Below are positions 22,759 to 31,825 of a DNA stretch of 64,000 nt, in pieces. A program made the position numbers and the translations under genes. How positions within the stretch are numbered: the stretch's first letter is position 1; each line of letters opens with the position of its first letter. The DNA comes from Hyaloscypha bicolor E (Eukaryota; Ascomycota; Leotiomycetes; Helotiales; Hyaloscyphaceae): positions 124,001 through 188,000 of the forward strand of contig NW_020194637.1 in NCBI RefSeq assembly GCF_002865645.1, in the 5' to 3' direction. Under the pieces are notes generated by a model. The model saw nothing but the letters and a program-made list of their open reading frames with translations. It was not told the origin of the DNA and made no database searches.

Positions 22759-22808
22759 GTACCGTTATTCTTTATAGCCTCGGCGGAATCGGCAAGACGC
22801 AACTGGCT

Positions 22809-22919
22809 TGTCACGGTAAAACGTTGATGTGTATAGAAGTTGATTGATTCATGGCCCTTGTAGGCAGGAACTAACTATAAAGGTAGTCGCATCGGCTAGC
22901 TACGTCGAATGACGTAACA
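22809..22919 (-). repeat. 3' LTR of the chromovirus
   Basis: 111 bp, almost identical to 30633-30743 with only a few transitions. Flanked on the outside by the TGGCT duplication. Confidence 0.88.
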
Positions 22920-23090
22920 GGTGCCCGTCGCAAAAAGAGATAAACGACGTCCTCGTCGTAGTACGCTCTGCTGTAAAAAGAATAATCGTACATGGGTATA
23001 AAAGAAAGTAAAAAAAATTAAAAAAAAGGAAAGAAAAACAAAAACGAAACACTACGCTATAAAGTCCGTTCTTCTCCGTTTTCCACCGCC

Positions 23091-24260
23091 CTACTCTTCG
23101 TCCGCCGACTCCTCCTCAAACAGACCGTCGTTACCAAGGGCGTAGCCCGTGGGCTGGTCCTTTTTCTCTCCGCTCTTGCTCTTAAATCTCCCGTTGCTGA
23201 GGCGGGCCCATCCCGGTGGGACTTTAAATCATTATTTTTGGACAGGTTCGGTGGTCTCATTCTTCACGGCCTTCTTCGCAGGTATCTTCTTCTTAGTCTT
23301 CTTCGCCTTTGGTAGTGGTACAGATATATTATCGCCGGCCTCTGATACCATATGCCAAGGGCTAATACGACCTTTAAAGCCAGTTAAATCGGACTGGGTT
23401 TGGGGATATTCCTTGCCTATCTATATCGAGAACCACTTTCGAATTTCCTCTATCTTGGTATTATCGAGGGTAGGCGGTAGGTAGTTATAGATAGGAATAA
23501 CTTTGATATCGTTGCCATAAAAGACTCTCATTATACGATTAATAATATCCGACTAACGAGCCTTTTCGACTCTTGTAGTAATGTCGCCGACATTGCTCTC
23601 CTTTGGATCACGCTTTCCTTGGATAATCTCAACTAATAGCTTCGTATTATTAAGTAGTATAGTCATAAGGAGGATTGCATTTACGCCGGCTCGGATTACT
23701 TCTTTACAGTATACGGCTATCTCCGTCGGGCTTGGCTTCTTTATCTTAGGAGCGGCCTTCGAGGATTTTGGTGGTACGACTACGGGGATATCTTGGTCAT
23801 TATCAGTAGAGTTTTCGACCTTGCACTTTTTTCTGGGATTTTCGTCGTCGGTATTCTTGTCCGTATTATTATACTCGTCTTCCTCGGGATCTTCGGGAAG
23901 GACAGAGTACAGCTTTCATTCATAGACCTTCTTAGGCGGTCTGCTAGGACGGCATTTGACTAGAGTAAGGATATTATTATCGTCATTATCTTCTTTATTA
24001 TATACTGGCTCAGCCGCCTTGAGAACGGACTTATATATCTTCTTAATATATACTACGAGAGCGTTTCGTTCTTTTGGGTACTTGTCTAGCAATATCTGAA
24101 TTCTTGGGTAATCTTCGGGATTGCCGACGGTATCAAAGAAGTCCTTGAAGTCCTTATTAGTAGGGGCGTTATTCTTCTCTAGCTTCTTACGAACTCGGCA
24201 ATATACCGGTTATAATAATAGAACGCCTTTAGTTAGTACGGGGGATACTATAGTAGTAGT
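23091..24260 (-). pseudogene. Extra ORF between chromodomain and 3' LTR of the chromovirus
   Basis: About 390 codons in one frame with only a handful of RIP-type stops, far fewer than neighbouring pol. Order of features: KDFKDFFDTVGNPEDYPRIQ near 24140, an acidic stretch (PEDPEEDEYNNTDKNTDDEN) near 23880, a hydrophilic middle with VIRAGVNAILLMTILLNNTK near 23680, a Lys-rich patch (PKAKKTKKKIPAKKAVK) near 23280, then VPPGWARLSNGRFKSKSGEK and an acidic C-terminus (GLFEEESADEE) ending at a TAG at 23091-23093. No membrane anchor or signal peptide, so it is not an Env. It might be a nucleic-acid-binding accessory protein or captured host sequence. I do not recognise it. The 5' limit is approximate. 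Confidence 0.55.
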
Positions 24261-24539
24261 AATAGCGAGTTATATGGTATTTTTCTATATAGTAGTATAA
24301 TAATTATAGTAATCGCTATAGCTATACGTATTCTATACTATTTGGTATTAAGGAAATACTTCTTCGGTTATAAGGAAAATAAATATCCTAGTTTATACTA
24401 GTATATAGCTATAGAAACGTAATAATATTTCTTATATATATACTCGGTAATAATAATCATTACTCCATAATTACTATTCGGTATTTCTCGCCGGCCGACC
24501 GCATTTCTTTACGGGAACCATTCCCAACCGCTCTTTGTA

Positions 24540-24960
24540 ATCTGCCACTAGTTCTAATACATTACCGAGAACCTCCGCTAGCTACTAGTTATTATACTCA
24601 TTTCTCTATCCTATGTATTTTATCAAGTACTTAATATAGTTTCGTCTACCATACTTCACCGTTCTTTTATCTATGATATATTTGAGCTCCCAACTTTACT
24701 AGTCCTTATTATTACCCTGGATATCCTCTACTAGTTCTTTTCCTTGGATCGACTCTCGTCCATATAAGTCTTCGCCTTTTGGGGCAGGTTCTAGGTAGGC
24801 GACGGAGATTACGGGATATATCTTCTATTATTAAGGGAGTTCTAATTTATATACCAATCTTCTAACCCGGCGAAGTACTTTAAAAGGTCCCGTCCATTAT
24901 TCCGTTAGTTTTCTATTCGGGTAACCCGGAAGGTAATATCCCCTATATAGTCTCAGGTAG
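24540..24960 (-). pseudogene. Chromodomain and preceding GPF/GPY-type module of the chromovirus
   Basis: From 24960 downwards the frame reads DLVYLRLYRGYYLPGYPNRK, then GPFKVLRRVRRLVYKLELP and PVISVAYLEPAP, the module that links integrase to the chromodomain. At about 24720-24540 follow WELKYIIDKR, NYIKYLIKYIG, NEYNN and LGNVLELVADYKE, a recognisable chromodomain though the aromatic cage is partly changed. In chromoviruses this domain steers integration to particular chromatin marks. Here it is interrupted by stops. Confidence 0.75.
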
Positions 24961-25694
24961 ACAAGGTCTCCGATATCTATCGTAATTAGCTTATACTTTA
25001 TATTATAGTATTATTTGGTAGTATTATTGGCAAAATCCATAGCAATTTATATATCGCATTATCGCAGTTTCCGGATTATATCGGGTAGTTCGTTCTCGGT
25101 ATTACCTACTAGAAGGGATAGGTTTGTAGCTAGGCGGAAGCCGCTAATATACTCGTTTAGTAATATTTGGATTATAGCTATCCAGATATTATTTAGGGCT
25201 AATTAGAAGGGAATAATCTCTATAAACCAAGCTTGGTCTGGATAAAGGAAAATAATATACCATAGACTAATCTCTATAGTCTAGTTCTTTCTTTCGGAAG
25301 TACTATCTATCTGTAGATACTATATCGTTAATATAAGGAGTTTCGTCTTTAAGTAACGGAATACGCCTCTCTAGAAGTTAGAGACGAATTTGCGGTCTCT
25401 ATTAGAGATTATCCCTTACAGAATACCCTAATCGAGTAATAGCCAAAAGGTTATACAGATCATAGCCCAGTCTTCGGCCGAATACGTACTATATCCTGGG
25501 ATAAGTAGTATTTTCTTACTCGCCTTATAAGATTATATTATTATATAATCAAAAAAGTTATATCCGTCGATTTTCTATGGGCTAACTACTAGAATTATTA
25601 GTAACGCCATTATGAAATCCATAGTAATAGTATAGTACGGAATTAAGATTATCTTAATTAGTTATAATTTGCCATATAGGTATTTCCTGGACGT

Positions 25695-25919
25695 TTAATT
25701 AAACAAGCATACGGGGCAGTAAAGGATATACTCTTCGAGTCGTTTTTTAAGCCAAGGGATACAGAATTCGTCTAGTTCGTAAAGTATTCTTTCCATATCA
25801 AAGTGGAAACGGTTATAGGCCATACTAATTACTTTATTAGTAACCGTATTAGGAATATATAGATGGAGGCGGGTACTAATAACGTAATATAGGAGTCCGT
25901 CCTTAATACGAAATGCCAC
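25695..25919 (-). pseudogene. Integrase H2C2 zinc-binding domain of the chromovirus
   Basis: Open for 74 codons. KDGLLYYVISTRLHLYIPN leads into a degenerate HHCC finger: AYNRFHFDMERIL, then EEYILYCPVCLFN with CPVC intact. Typical Ty3 integrase N-terminal domain. The catalytic core lies below 25690 and is heavily mutated. Confidence 0.8.
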
Positions 25920-26169
25920 ACTATTCTTTTCTGCTTATTCTGGGAGGGAATCTTCTTCTGGGATTCCCAGAAGTCGGAATATACGTATAAACTTTGGGTT
26001 AGTCCGTAATCCTTTAATTAATTTTATCTTGAAGTCAGGGTATATAATGGTCTCTATTATAAATAGAATATATTCCAGTTTATTATCTGCCGAGATATCT
26101 CGTTATTCTATAGCCTTTAATTATAAGAGTATATCCGGAATAATATTTAGCCTGCCCGGATAGTATCTA

Positions 26170-26620
26170 ATATCCAGGTCGAATTAGGATAAGTAAATAG
26201 AGGCATATACTAGTCTCATATTCGCTTTAGAGATATTAGAAGTATTTAAATTCGTTCGTTTATATATGCCTCTCGTTAACGTATGGTCGGTAAGGATAAT
26301 AACGGAATGGTTACTAGATTGGATTATTAGGCGGAGCTTCTAATAGGCCCATACTAGTCCTGCAACTTCTAGTTCGGTAGTATAATAGCGCTTTTCTATA
26401 GTACTTAGTAGCTTACTCATAAATATTACCGGCTATATATATTTAGCTAATAGCTTGGCGGTTATCTCCGTCGGTTAAACGCCTGGTATAAGGTAGAAAA
26501 CCATAACCGTAAAGCCTTACTTTACTAAAGCGTCTAGGTTAAGGAATAGGATCTTTCCTAAAAAGAAATATACCAGGAATCTCGGCTTTATTAGCATTTC
26601 CTAAAGAGCTTTAAAGGCCT
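26170..26620 (-). pseudogene. RNase H domain of the chromovirus
   Basis: The minus strand reads FMSKLLSTIEKRYYTTELEV followed by AGLVWAYQKLR and ILTDHTL, the conserved Ty3 RNase H tether segments, then YLSQFDLDIRYYPGR and NIIPDILLQL. Interrupted by RIP-type stops. Confidence 0.75.
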
Positions 26621-26639
26621 TCTCTTCTGCGGGTATAAG

Positions 26640-27840
26640 TATATAGGTGGTTTTGGCAATATAGCCGTAACATTTTCCTCCCGTCGCTCCTATTTCTTTT
26701 CCTACTTCGAGTAATACTATTTTTCATTACTATATTAGCTTAATAACCTAGGTATAACTTGGTAAGTATAGTTATAGCCATCCGGTCATACTAATATATG
26801 TCTCTAGTACTTTTAAGGTTATCGGGAATTCGATATTCTTAAATACTATAACTCTATCCTCTATTATTAATATACCTAGGGCATTAATAAGGTAGCCAAG
26901 TAATCTTACTGAGATATATCCGATAAATGACTTCTTTATAGAGAGGAAAAGTCAAAGCTTGGAGAATAGTTAAAGGATAGTTTCTAAATAGTAAATATAC
27001 TATTCTATTATATCTGAGAAGATAATAATATTATTAATAAAGTTTCGTATAAAGTAGGCATATATCCGCAGCTACTTATCTATAAAGCACTATATATATT
27101 AGACCGAGTTACGGAAACCTATTAGGATAACGTTTAACTATTCTAGCCCCCTATAGCTAATTACTATAAAGCAGTTACAATACTCTTTAGTAATAAGGAA
27201 TTAGTAGAAGAACTACAAGCTATCTATAACGGATATGGCCTTCTTCCCTCGAAGTATATTAATGAGATCGGATTATAAAAACATAGAATAAGTATCCGGG
27301 ACCACAAGCTTGTTTATAACTTATAGGTTAATAACTAGGCATTCCTTAGTAGTAACGAATACTAGTATTATAAAGGGGATTAGTCCTATAATATATTTCA
27401 TTCTACCTTTCTCCTATAAATCATTAAAAACGCGATTAATAATAGCTCTGTACTTAATACTAATAGGGAACTTCTTTTATATAATTCGTTTATTCTACTA
27501 GCCCTCTATAAGTAGTATTCTCATGTAATCTTCCTATAGTATATTAATAGGGCCGCAATCCGACTAATACTTCTGGTAGTGGCTAATAAGGTTATATAAT
27601 GCTATTACTATATTAGGGTTAATATTACAAATATGGATACCGTTTTCGTATATAATCTCAGGGATATTCTCTGGCTTATTAATACCGAAGTTATATTATT
27701 ATTGCCTCTAGGACGGCTTCTCGTTATTACCGGGATTATCGGGAAACTCCTCCGTCCGATATTCTATATATCCATTATTATAAGTATATTCTATTATATA
27801 GAATACCTATTCTTCTATATCTCTTAACTTCCCGAGTTTC
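26640..27840 (-). pseudogene. Reverse transcriptase domain of the chromovirus
   Basis: GFRNSV at 27101-27122 (minus strand), followed by YIQRYIDKQLR and FINNIIIFSD at about 27010-27046. The last is the YxDD box, where two Asn now stand at the catalytic Asp pair, as G-to-A (RIP) change would produce. The enzyme would be dead in this copy. Confidence 0.75.
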
Positions 27841-28559
27841 GTATCCGGAAATATTATCTTCGCCATATTAGAGTTATTAGTAATACTTACGAAGTTTATA
27901 TAGTCGAGAATAGTATCCTATACTCCCGTATAGTACCCTTTAAAGAAGTATATTCTATTTACTAGAACTGGTTTATAGTTAGTAGGAATAAGTACTATAG
28001 AGTATAGTAGTATAATAACCTTTCGTATAGCTAGTATATTATGATTAATCTTGGGGAAACGGTTAATTACTATAATATTTATAATAAGATCTTTACATAC
28101 CCCGATAGTAAGTATTAAGTCTCGGTAATTAATAATAGATAACGTTTGCTAAAGGAACTCTATACCAAGTAATAGGCCGGGTTCTAACTAAGTCATTACC
28201 CAGGCTATAATAAAGATCTTTCCGAATCATTCTTCTCTATCCAGTTTGCCTATAATATATATAGGAAAGATTACGCATCTCGTTAACGTAAACTCACTTG
28301 CAATGCCCTTAAAGGACATCTTCTATAAATCATTATATATTACTTCTATATGGCCTTTTAACTAGTTTTCTCTAATAACTAGCCGGGTATAGCTAGTATT
28401 AATATAGTATAACTTCTCCGCTTGGCTTAGCGAGAATCGGGTCAGTAGTTTTATATAGGTATATATGATATAGTTATTCTTATTATTATATTTACATAGC
28501 TCTGCTTTAATAATATCGAGGCCTATTAGAGTTAGTAGAGTTTTTAATATCTGTTTATT

Positions 28560-28640
28560 ATAAGTATTTATAAAGATATATTTAAATATCTTTATTCGAG
28601 AGAGAAAGATCTTCTTATACTTTTTGCATATATATAGATT
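28560..28640 (-). pseudogene. Degenerate C2H2-like finger at the start of pol
   Basis: Minus-strand reading CKKYKKIFLSRIKIFKYIF then INTY. The spacing is that of a C2H2 finger in which one Cys and both His have become Tyr (TGT and CAT to TAT). From memory, some fungal Ty3 polyproteins carry such a finger ahead of protease. Moderate confidence. Confidence 0.5.
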
Positions 28641-28899
28641 AATTACATTAGTTATAGCTAGGTAGCCAATATCTTGCGGTTTATTTCTATTATTATCGGG
28701 GAAGTATGGGTATATAAACTCCTCTATTATAATATAGCCGCTTTCTTCTAATTCTCTATTGTATTCCGTACCATAATCTTCCGGGATATTAATATAGTCC
28801 GATCCGTAGTTAGCTCCTTCTCCGTACCGGTAATATCTATAATATTACCCTATATACTCCCGCTTAGAGTACGGCTCTTTAAAGTAAGCCCGAGGGTTC

Positions 28900-30480
28900 C
28901 CTTGGTCGTCTCTATAGGATACTATAAGTAGGTTACGGGACCGGGCTAGTAGTAGCGGTTTATTCTATCTATTATTAGTATTACTATATACTGGCCCTTG
29001 TGGCTTCTATATCTACTATGGCCGAGTCTGCTACTATAGCCGGGGGATAAAGGGTCGGAAGCCGGAGTTTTAATATCGGTCATTATATCTCTGGCCTCCT
29101 CGAGAATCAGTACCTTTATAATTAAAGTGCGGCGGCCTCTATATATAGCAGGTATATACTCTTGCCGCAAGCATATTATACCATACTTCCTGCTTTACTA
29201 CTAGATTCTTTAGCCATTCTAATACTACGGTTTTCTCGTCCGGAGCCATGACTTGTAGTCGGAATTCGGGGTCTAGGTTATTATAGATATAAGATAGCTA
29301 CTAGTATGGCTTTTCTATTTCCGCTACCTTAGTATATCTCATTACTATAGCTACATAAGTATATATATCTCGGCCTTTCATGGCATTATCCTATATATAA
29401 ACCTCTACGGAGAGTTTTTTTATTACCGTTAGTATAGAGTCCTTAAACCGGTTAATAAGGGCCTTGGCCCAAATTTTGATACCTTCCGGTACGAAGCGAA
29501 ATACAAGTCAAGTAGTCTCTTTGATTTCTTCTATATACTACCGTTATATAATACCTCAGAGGCAGGAATATAGGTTTCCTCGAATAATTACGTCTCTTCC
29601 TTCTCGTATATTAAACTTGAATAAGTCAATAAAAAGATAAACGTTTTTCCATACCGTAGCCTTACCCTAATATTCATAATTAATCTCGTCTAGTAATATA
29701 GGGTCAAAAAATCCGATATCTTCTGGTAACTAACATATAGAAACGCCGCCGGCGTTTACTTGGTTAAAGTCATTACCGAATCCGAGAGTAAAGTTATTCT
29801 GACCGAGATTATTTTGACTATTATTATTCTGACCAAAAGAGCTTTGTTCATTTGATCCAAGGCCATTGGCTCCTCCTGAGCCGACTCCCGTATCCGCTTG
29901 TTCTCGTTATTACTATCTGTCTCGGGTATCCAGAGCGGTATTAATTAAGCTTGCGATCTCGGACGCTATTTCGGGTAATAGCAAGGGTTACTTGTCTCGC
30001 CGGATACCGGTATCCTCTCCCGCTTGCGCCCCGTCCGGCATATTAGTCCTTCGTAATATTTCCTCTGTAATATCGCTCGGTGGTATGGACTCGACTCGTT
30101 AACCGCTGGGATAGGTGCCCTGAACACCGCTTCCGCTTTTGGACGGTGCCTGCGAAGCGTCTGGTAGGTATCTATCGCAGAATGTATTAAATCTTCGTAT
30201 TACCTCTCCCAATTTCGATCTATTAATTGCCTAATTAGATGGGTATGGGTCGGTCGGTAGAGGAACGTATATAATTAGGTCTGTAGACGAGGAACGACTA
30301 TAGTGGCCCTCTGAAGTATATCGTATAGCCGAGAAGTGAGGGTATACGGCAACGAGTTTATCGATAATATCGTCGACGACCTTCGTTCTCTCGGCGTATT
30401 TGTGCTTCGTTATTCGGAAACTATATAACTGGTATACGAGCTTGATAAAGTCGTCTGGCAGCGACTGCATCGTTATTGAG
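28900..30480 (-). pseudogene. Gag region of the chromovirus
   Basis: Minus-strand frames, broken by stops, contain a GQNN-type Asn/Gln repeat (about 29.78-29.85 kb), then LPEDIGFFDPILLDEINYEY, ATVWKNVYLFIDLFKFNI and YIYNNLDPEFRLQVMAP. These look like helical capsid segments. Position after the 5' LTR and before pol supports Gag. The N-terminal part around 30.23-30.47 kb is open for 79 codons. Confidence 0.6.
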
Positions 30481-30632
30481 TGCTTCTAGTCGCGGATAGG
30501 CTGGACGGATAATAGTCGATAACGACTCGATTAAACGGTTTTGGATGGGTTTGGATGGCGGAAAACGGGCTCGGGTCTGCCGAGGGTCCCCAGTCGAGTT
30601 ATCGAATAGATAACAAGACAATTACTACCATT

Positions 30633-30743
30633 TGTTACGGTAAAACGTTGATGTGTATAGAAGTTGATTAATTCATGGCCCTTGTGGGCAGGAACTAACT
30701 ACAAAGGTAGTCGCATCGGCTAGCTACGTCGAATGACGTAACA
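30633..30743 (-). repeat. 5' LTR of the chromovirus
   Basis: 111 bp direct repeat of 22809-22919. Followed on the plus strand by the second TGGCT duplication (30744-30748), where the NB-ARC coding sequence resumes. Confidence 0.88.
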
Positions 30744-31275
30744 TGGCTATTGCGTACGCAAAGCGGTATAAGGACAATTACTCGGCGATATTCTGGCTCA
30801 ATATCAAGAATAAAGATTCTCTAAAGCAGAGCTTTGCTAAGGTGGCAAGGCAGATACTATATGAATACCCCTTGGCCCGCTGGCTTAGTAACATTAATAT
30901 GAAAAACCTCGACAATATTATTAATGCTATTAAGTCATGGCAAGGTTTGCCATATAATACGAGATGGCTAATAATATATAATAATTACGACAACCCAATA
31001 CTAGCAAGTAACAAAGATCCTGCTACAGTGGACATTACAAAATATATTCCCGAAGTATATCAGGGCTCAGTACTTATAACCATACAGTCGTCGGAAGTTG
31101 AGATTAGTCATCTTATACAAGTGAAAAAGCTAGTAAATATACGTAATAGTCTCAAGATTTTGTCGAATGCGTCGCGCAGGAAGGAAGTAATGGATGGTAA
31201 GCCCTATCTAACGTAGTATAAGTAGTATTAATCTTTACGCAGACGCGGGTGCATTAAAACTCGCTGAAGTATTGG
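30744..31275 (+). pseudogene. HET-NB-ARC NOD-like receptor, 3' part, truncated
   Basis: Resumes the NLR frame directly after the chromovirus: IAYAKRYKDNYSAIFWLNIK, then SLKQSFAKVARQIL, the Walker B-like WLIIYNNYDNP (Asp now Asn) and YIPEVYQGSVLITIQSSEV, the RNBS-type segment that normally reads TTRS. It ends at a TAG (31214-31216). Remnants of the following ARC segment (DAGALKLAEVL in another frame) continue to 31275, where a hAT element begins. No ARC2, TPR or WD repeats follow on the other side of that element, so the sensor part is missing from the window. Several substitutions are G-to-A or C-to-T, so the fragment has been mildly RIPped. Confidence 0.82.
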
Positions 31276-31310
31276 CAGTGTGTCAAATGATTAGATTAGA
31301 TTAGATTAAT

Positions 31311-31410
31311 GGCCATTAATCTAATCTAATCAAGGAAATTTACCATTAATCATATTCTAATCATAATCTAATCAGATTAATCGATTATTAATTGATTAAT
31401 TTGATTAATG
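31311..31410. repeat. Left subterminal repeat array of the hAT element
   Basis: Repeated TTAATCTAATC/GATTAGATTA motifs, some forming inverted pairs. Matches 34716-34815 in direct orientation. Subterminal motif arrays are the usual transposase-binding sites of hAT elements. Confidence 0.7.
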
Positions 31411-31414
31411 GAGC

Positions 31415-31530
31415 ACGTGATTAGACACGTGATAGCGCTAGCCGCATCGGGAGCGCGCTTTACCGCATTAGGGCTACGGCCACCTAGCGGCGGCCTGGGC
31501 CGCAGCTTACCAAGCTAAGCGAAGCATCCA
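31415..31530 (+). promoter_or_regulatory. GC-rich segment upstream of the hAT transposase
   Basis: A GC-rich island in AT-rich surroundings, with two CACGTGAT-like sites close together (about 31423 and 31434). A promoter role is inferred only from position and composition. Confidence 0.3.
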
Positions 31531-31825
31531 GAACCTCCTCGATTTTTCGGTAGTTCCACTCCCTTATAAATCATATTAATTATAAATAAAATAATTAGAA
31601 ATCAACCTTTATTAATAATAAGTGCTTTGAAATTACTAGATAATTTCTAATTAGAAGAAATATTAAGAACCCTTTAGAATTAAAAGTTTCTCTATATAAG
31701 AAGCTTGTTCTCTTCAATGATTTTTCTGATATCTAAACTTCAAATATTAATATTAAACCAACCACCACACCTATTAAAAAGCTTTCAACTATAAAGTTAC
31801 TTTATTTTACTCGATATATTCGAAA

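Larger units (their letters stand above)
21533..22808 (+). pseudogene. HET-NB-ARC NOD-like receptor, 5' part (gene split by insertions)
   Basis: Exon 1 (21533-22268) encodes an intact HET domain: YAILSHIWG near residue 25, QYFWVDTCCIDK near 68, RGWTLQELITP near 136, then YSLLGIFDVYMPLIYGEG. A 60-bp intron (22269-22328, GTATAT...GATAG) restores the frame into IKYEDFSIPFSLSTASDIEH and an NB-ARC approach. At 22459-22758 a solo LTR interrupts the gene. The frame resumes with LYSLGGIGKTQLA, the Walker A P-loop, ending at 22808 where a chromovirus is inserted. In the family HET is the death effector and NB-ARC the nucleotide switch, usually followed by TPR or WD repeats acting as sensor. The HET exon itself has no lesion, so a truncated HET-only product (252 aa if the intron is read through) could still be made. 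Confidence 0.85.
22809..30743 (-). mobile_element. Ty3/Gypsy chromovirus, full length, 7.9 kb, RIP-damaged
   Basis: 111-bp LTRs (22809-22919 and 30633-30743) begin TGTCACGG or TGTTACGG and end GTAACA. TGGCT is duplicated on both sides (22804-22808 and 30744-30748). Coding is on the minus strand, so the 30633-30743 LTR is the 5' one. Domain order on the minus strand: Gag (about 30.5-28.9 kb), C2H2-like finger and protease region (28.6-27.8), reverse transcriptase (27.6-26.6), RNase H (26.5-26.2), integrase with H2C2 finger (25.9-24.9), chromodomain (24.75-24.54), then an additional ORF (24.26-23.09). The order RT-RH-IN-chromodomain defines a chromovirus. Many stops, mostly TAG/TAA, show RIP. 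It sits just 3' of the P-loop of the HET-NB-ARC gene. The candidate primer-binding site after the 5' LTR (minus strand AATGGTAGTAATTG) is weak. Confidence 0.9.

Noticed and set aside
23149..23925. Plus-strand hydrophobic frames resembling membrane proteins
   Set aside because: They are the antisense of the Lys- and acid-rich extra ORF of the chromovirus; the minus strand is the better reading.
1..31275. Calling the left part a Starship element outright
   Set aside because: DUF3723 and NLR genes fit, but no DUF3435 captain and no element boundaries are visible in the window. Kept as a hypothesis only.
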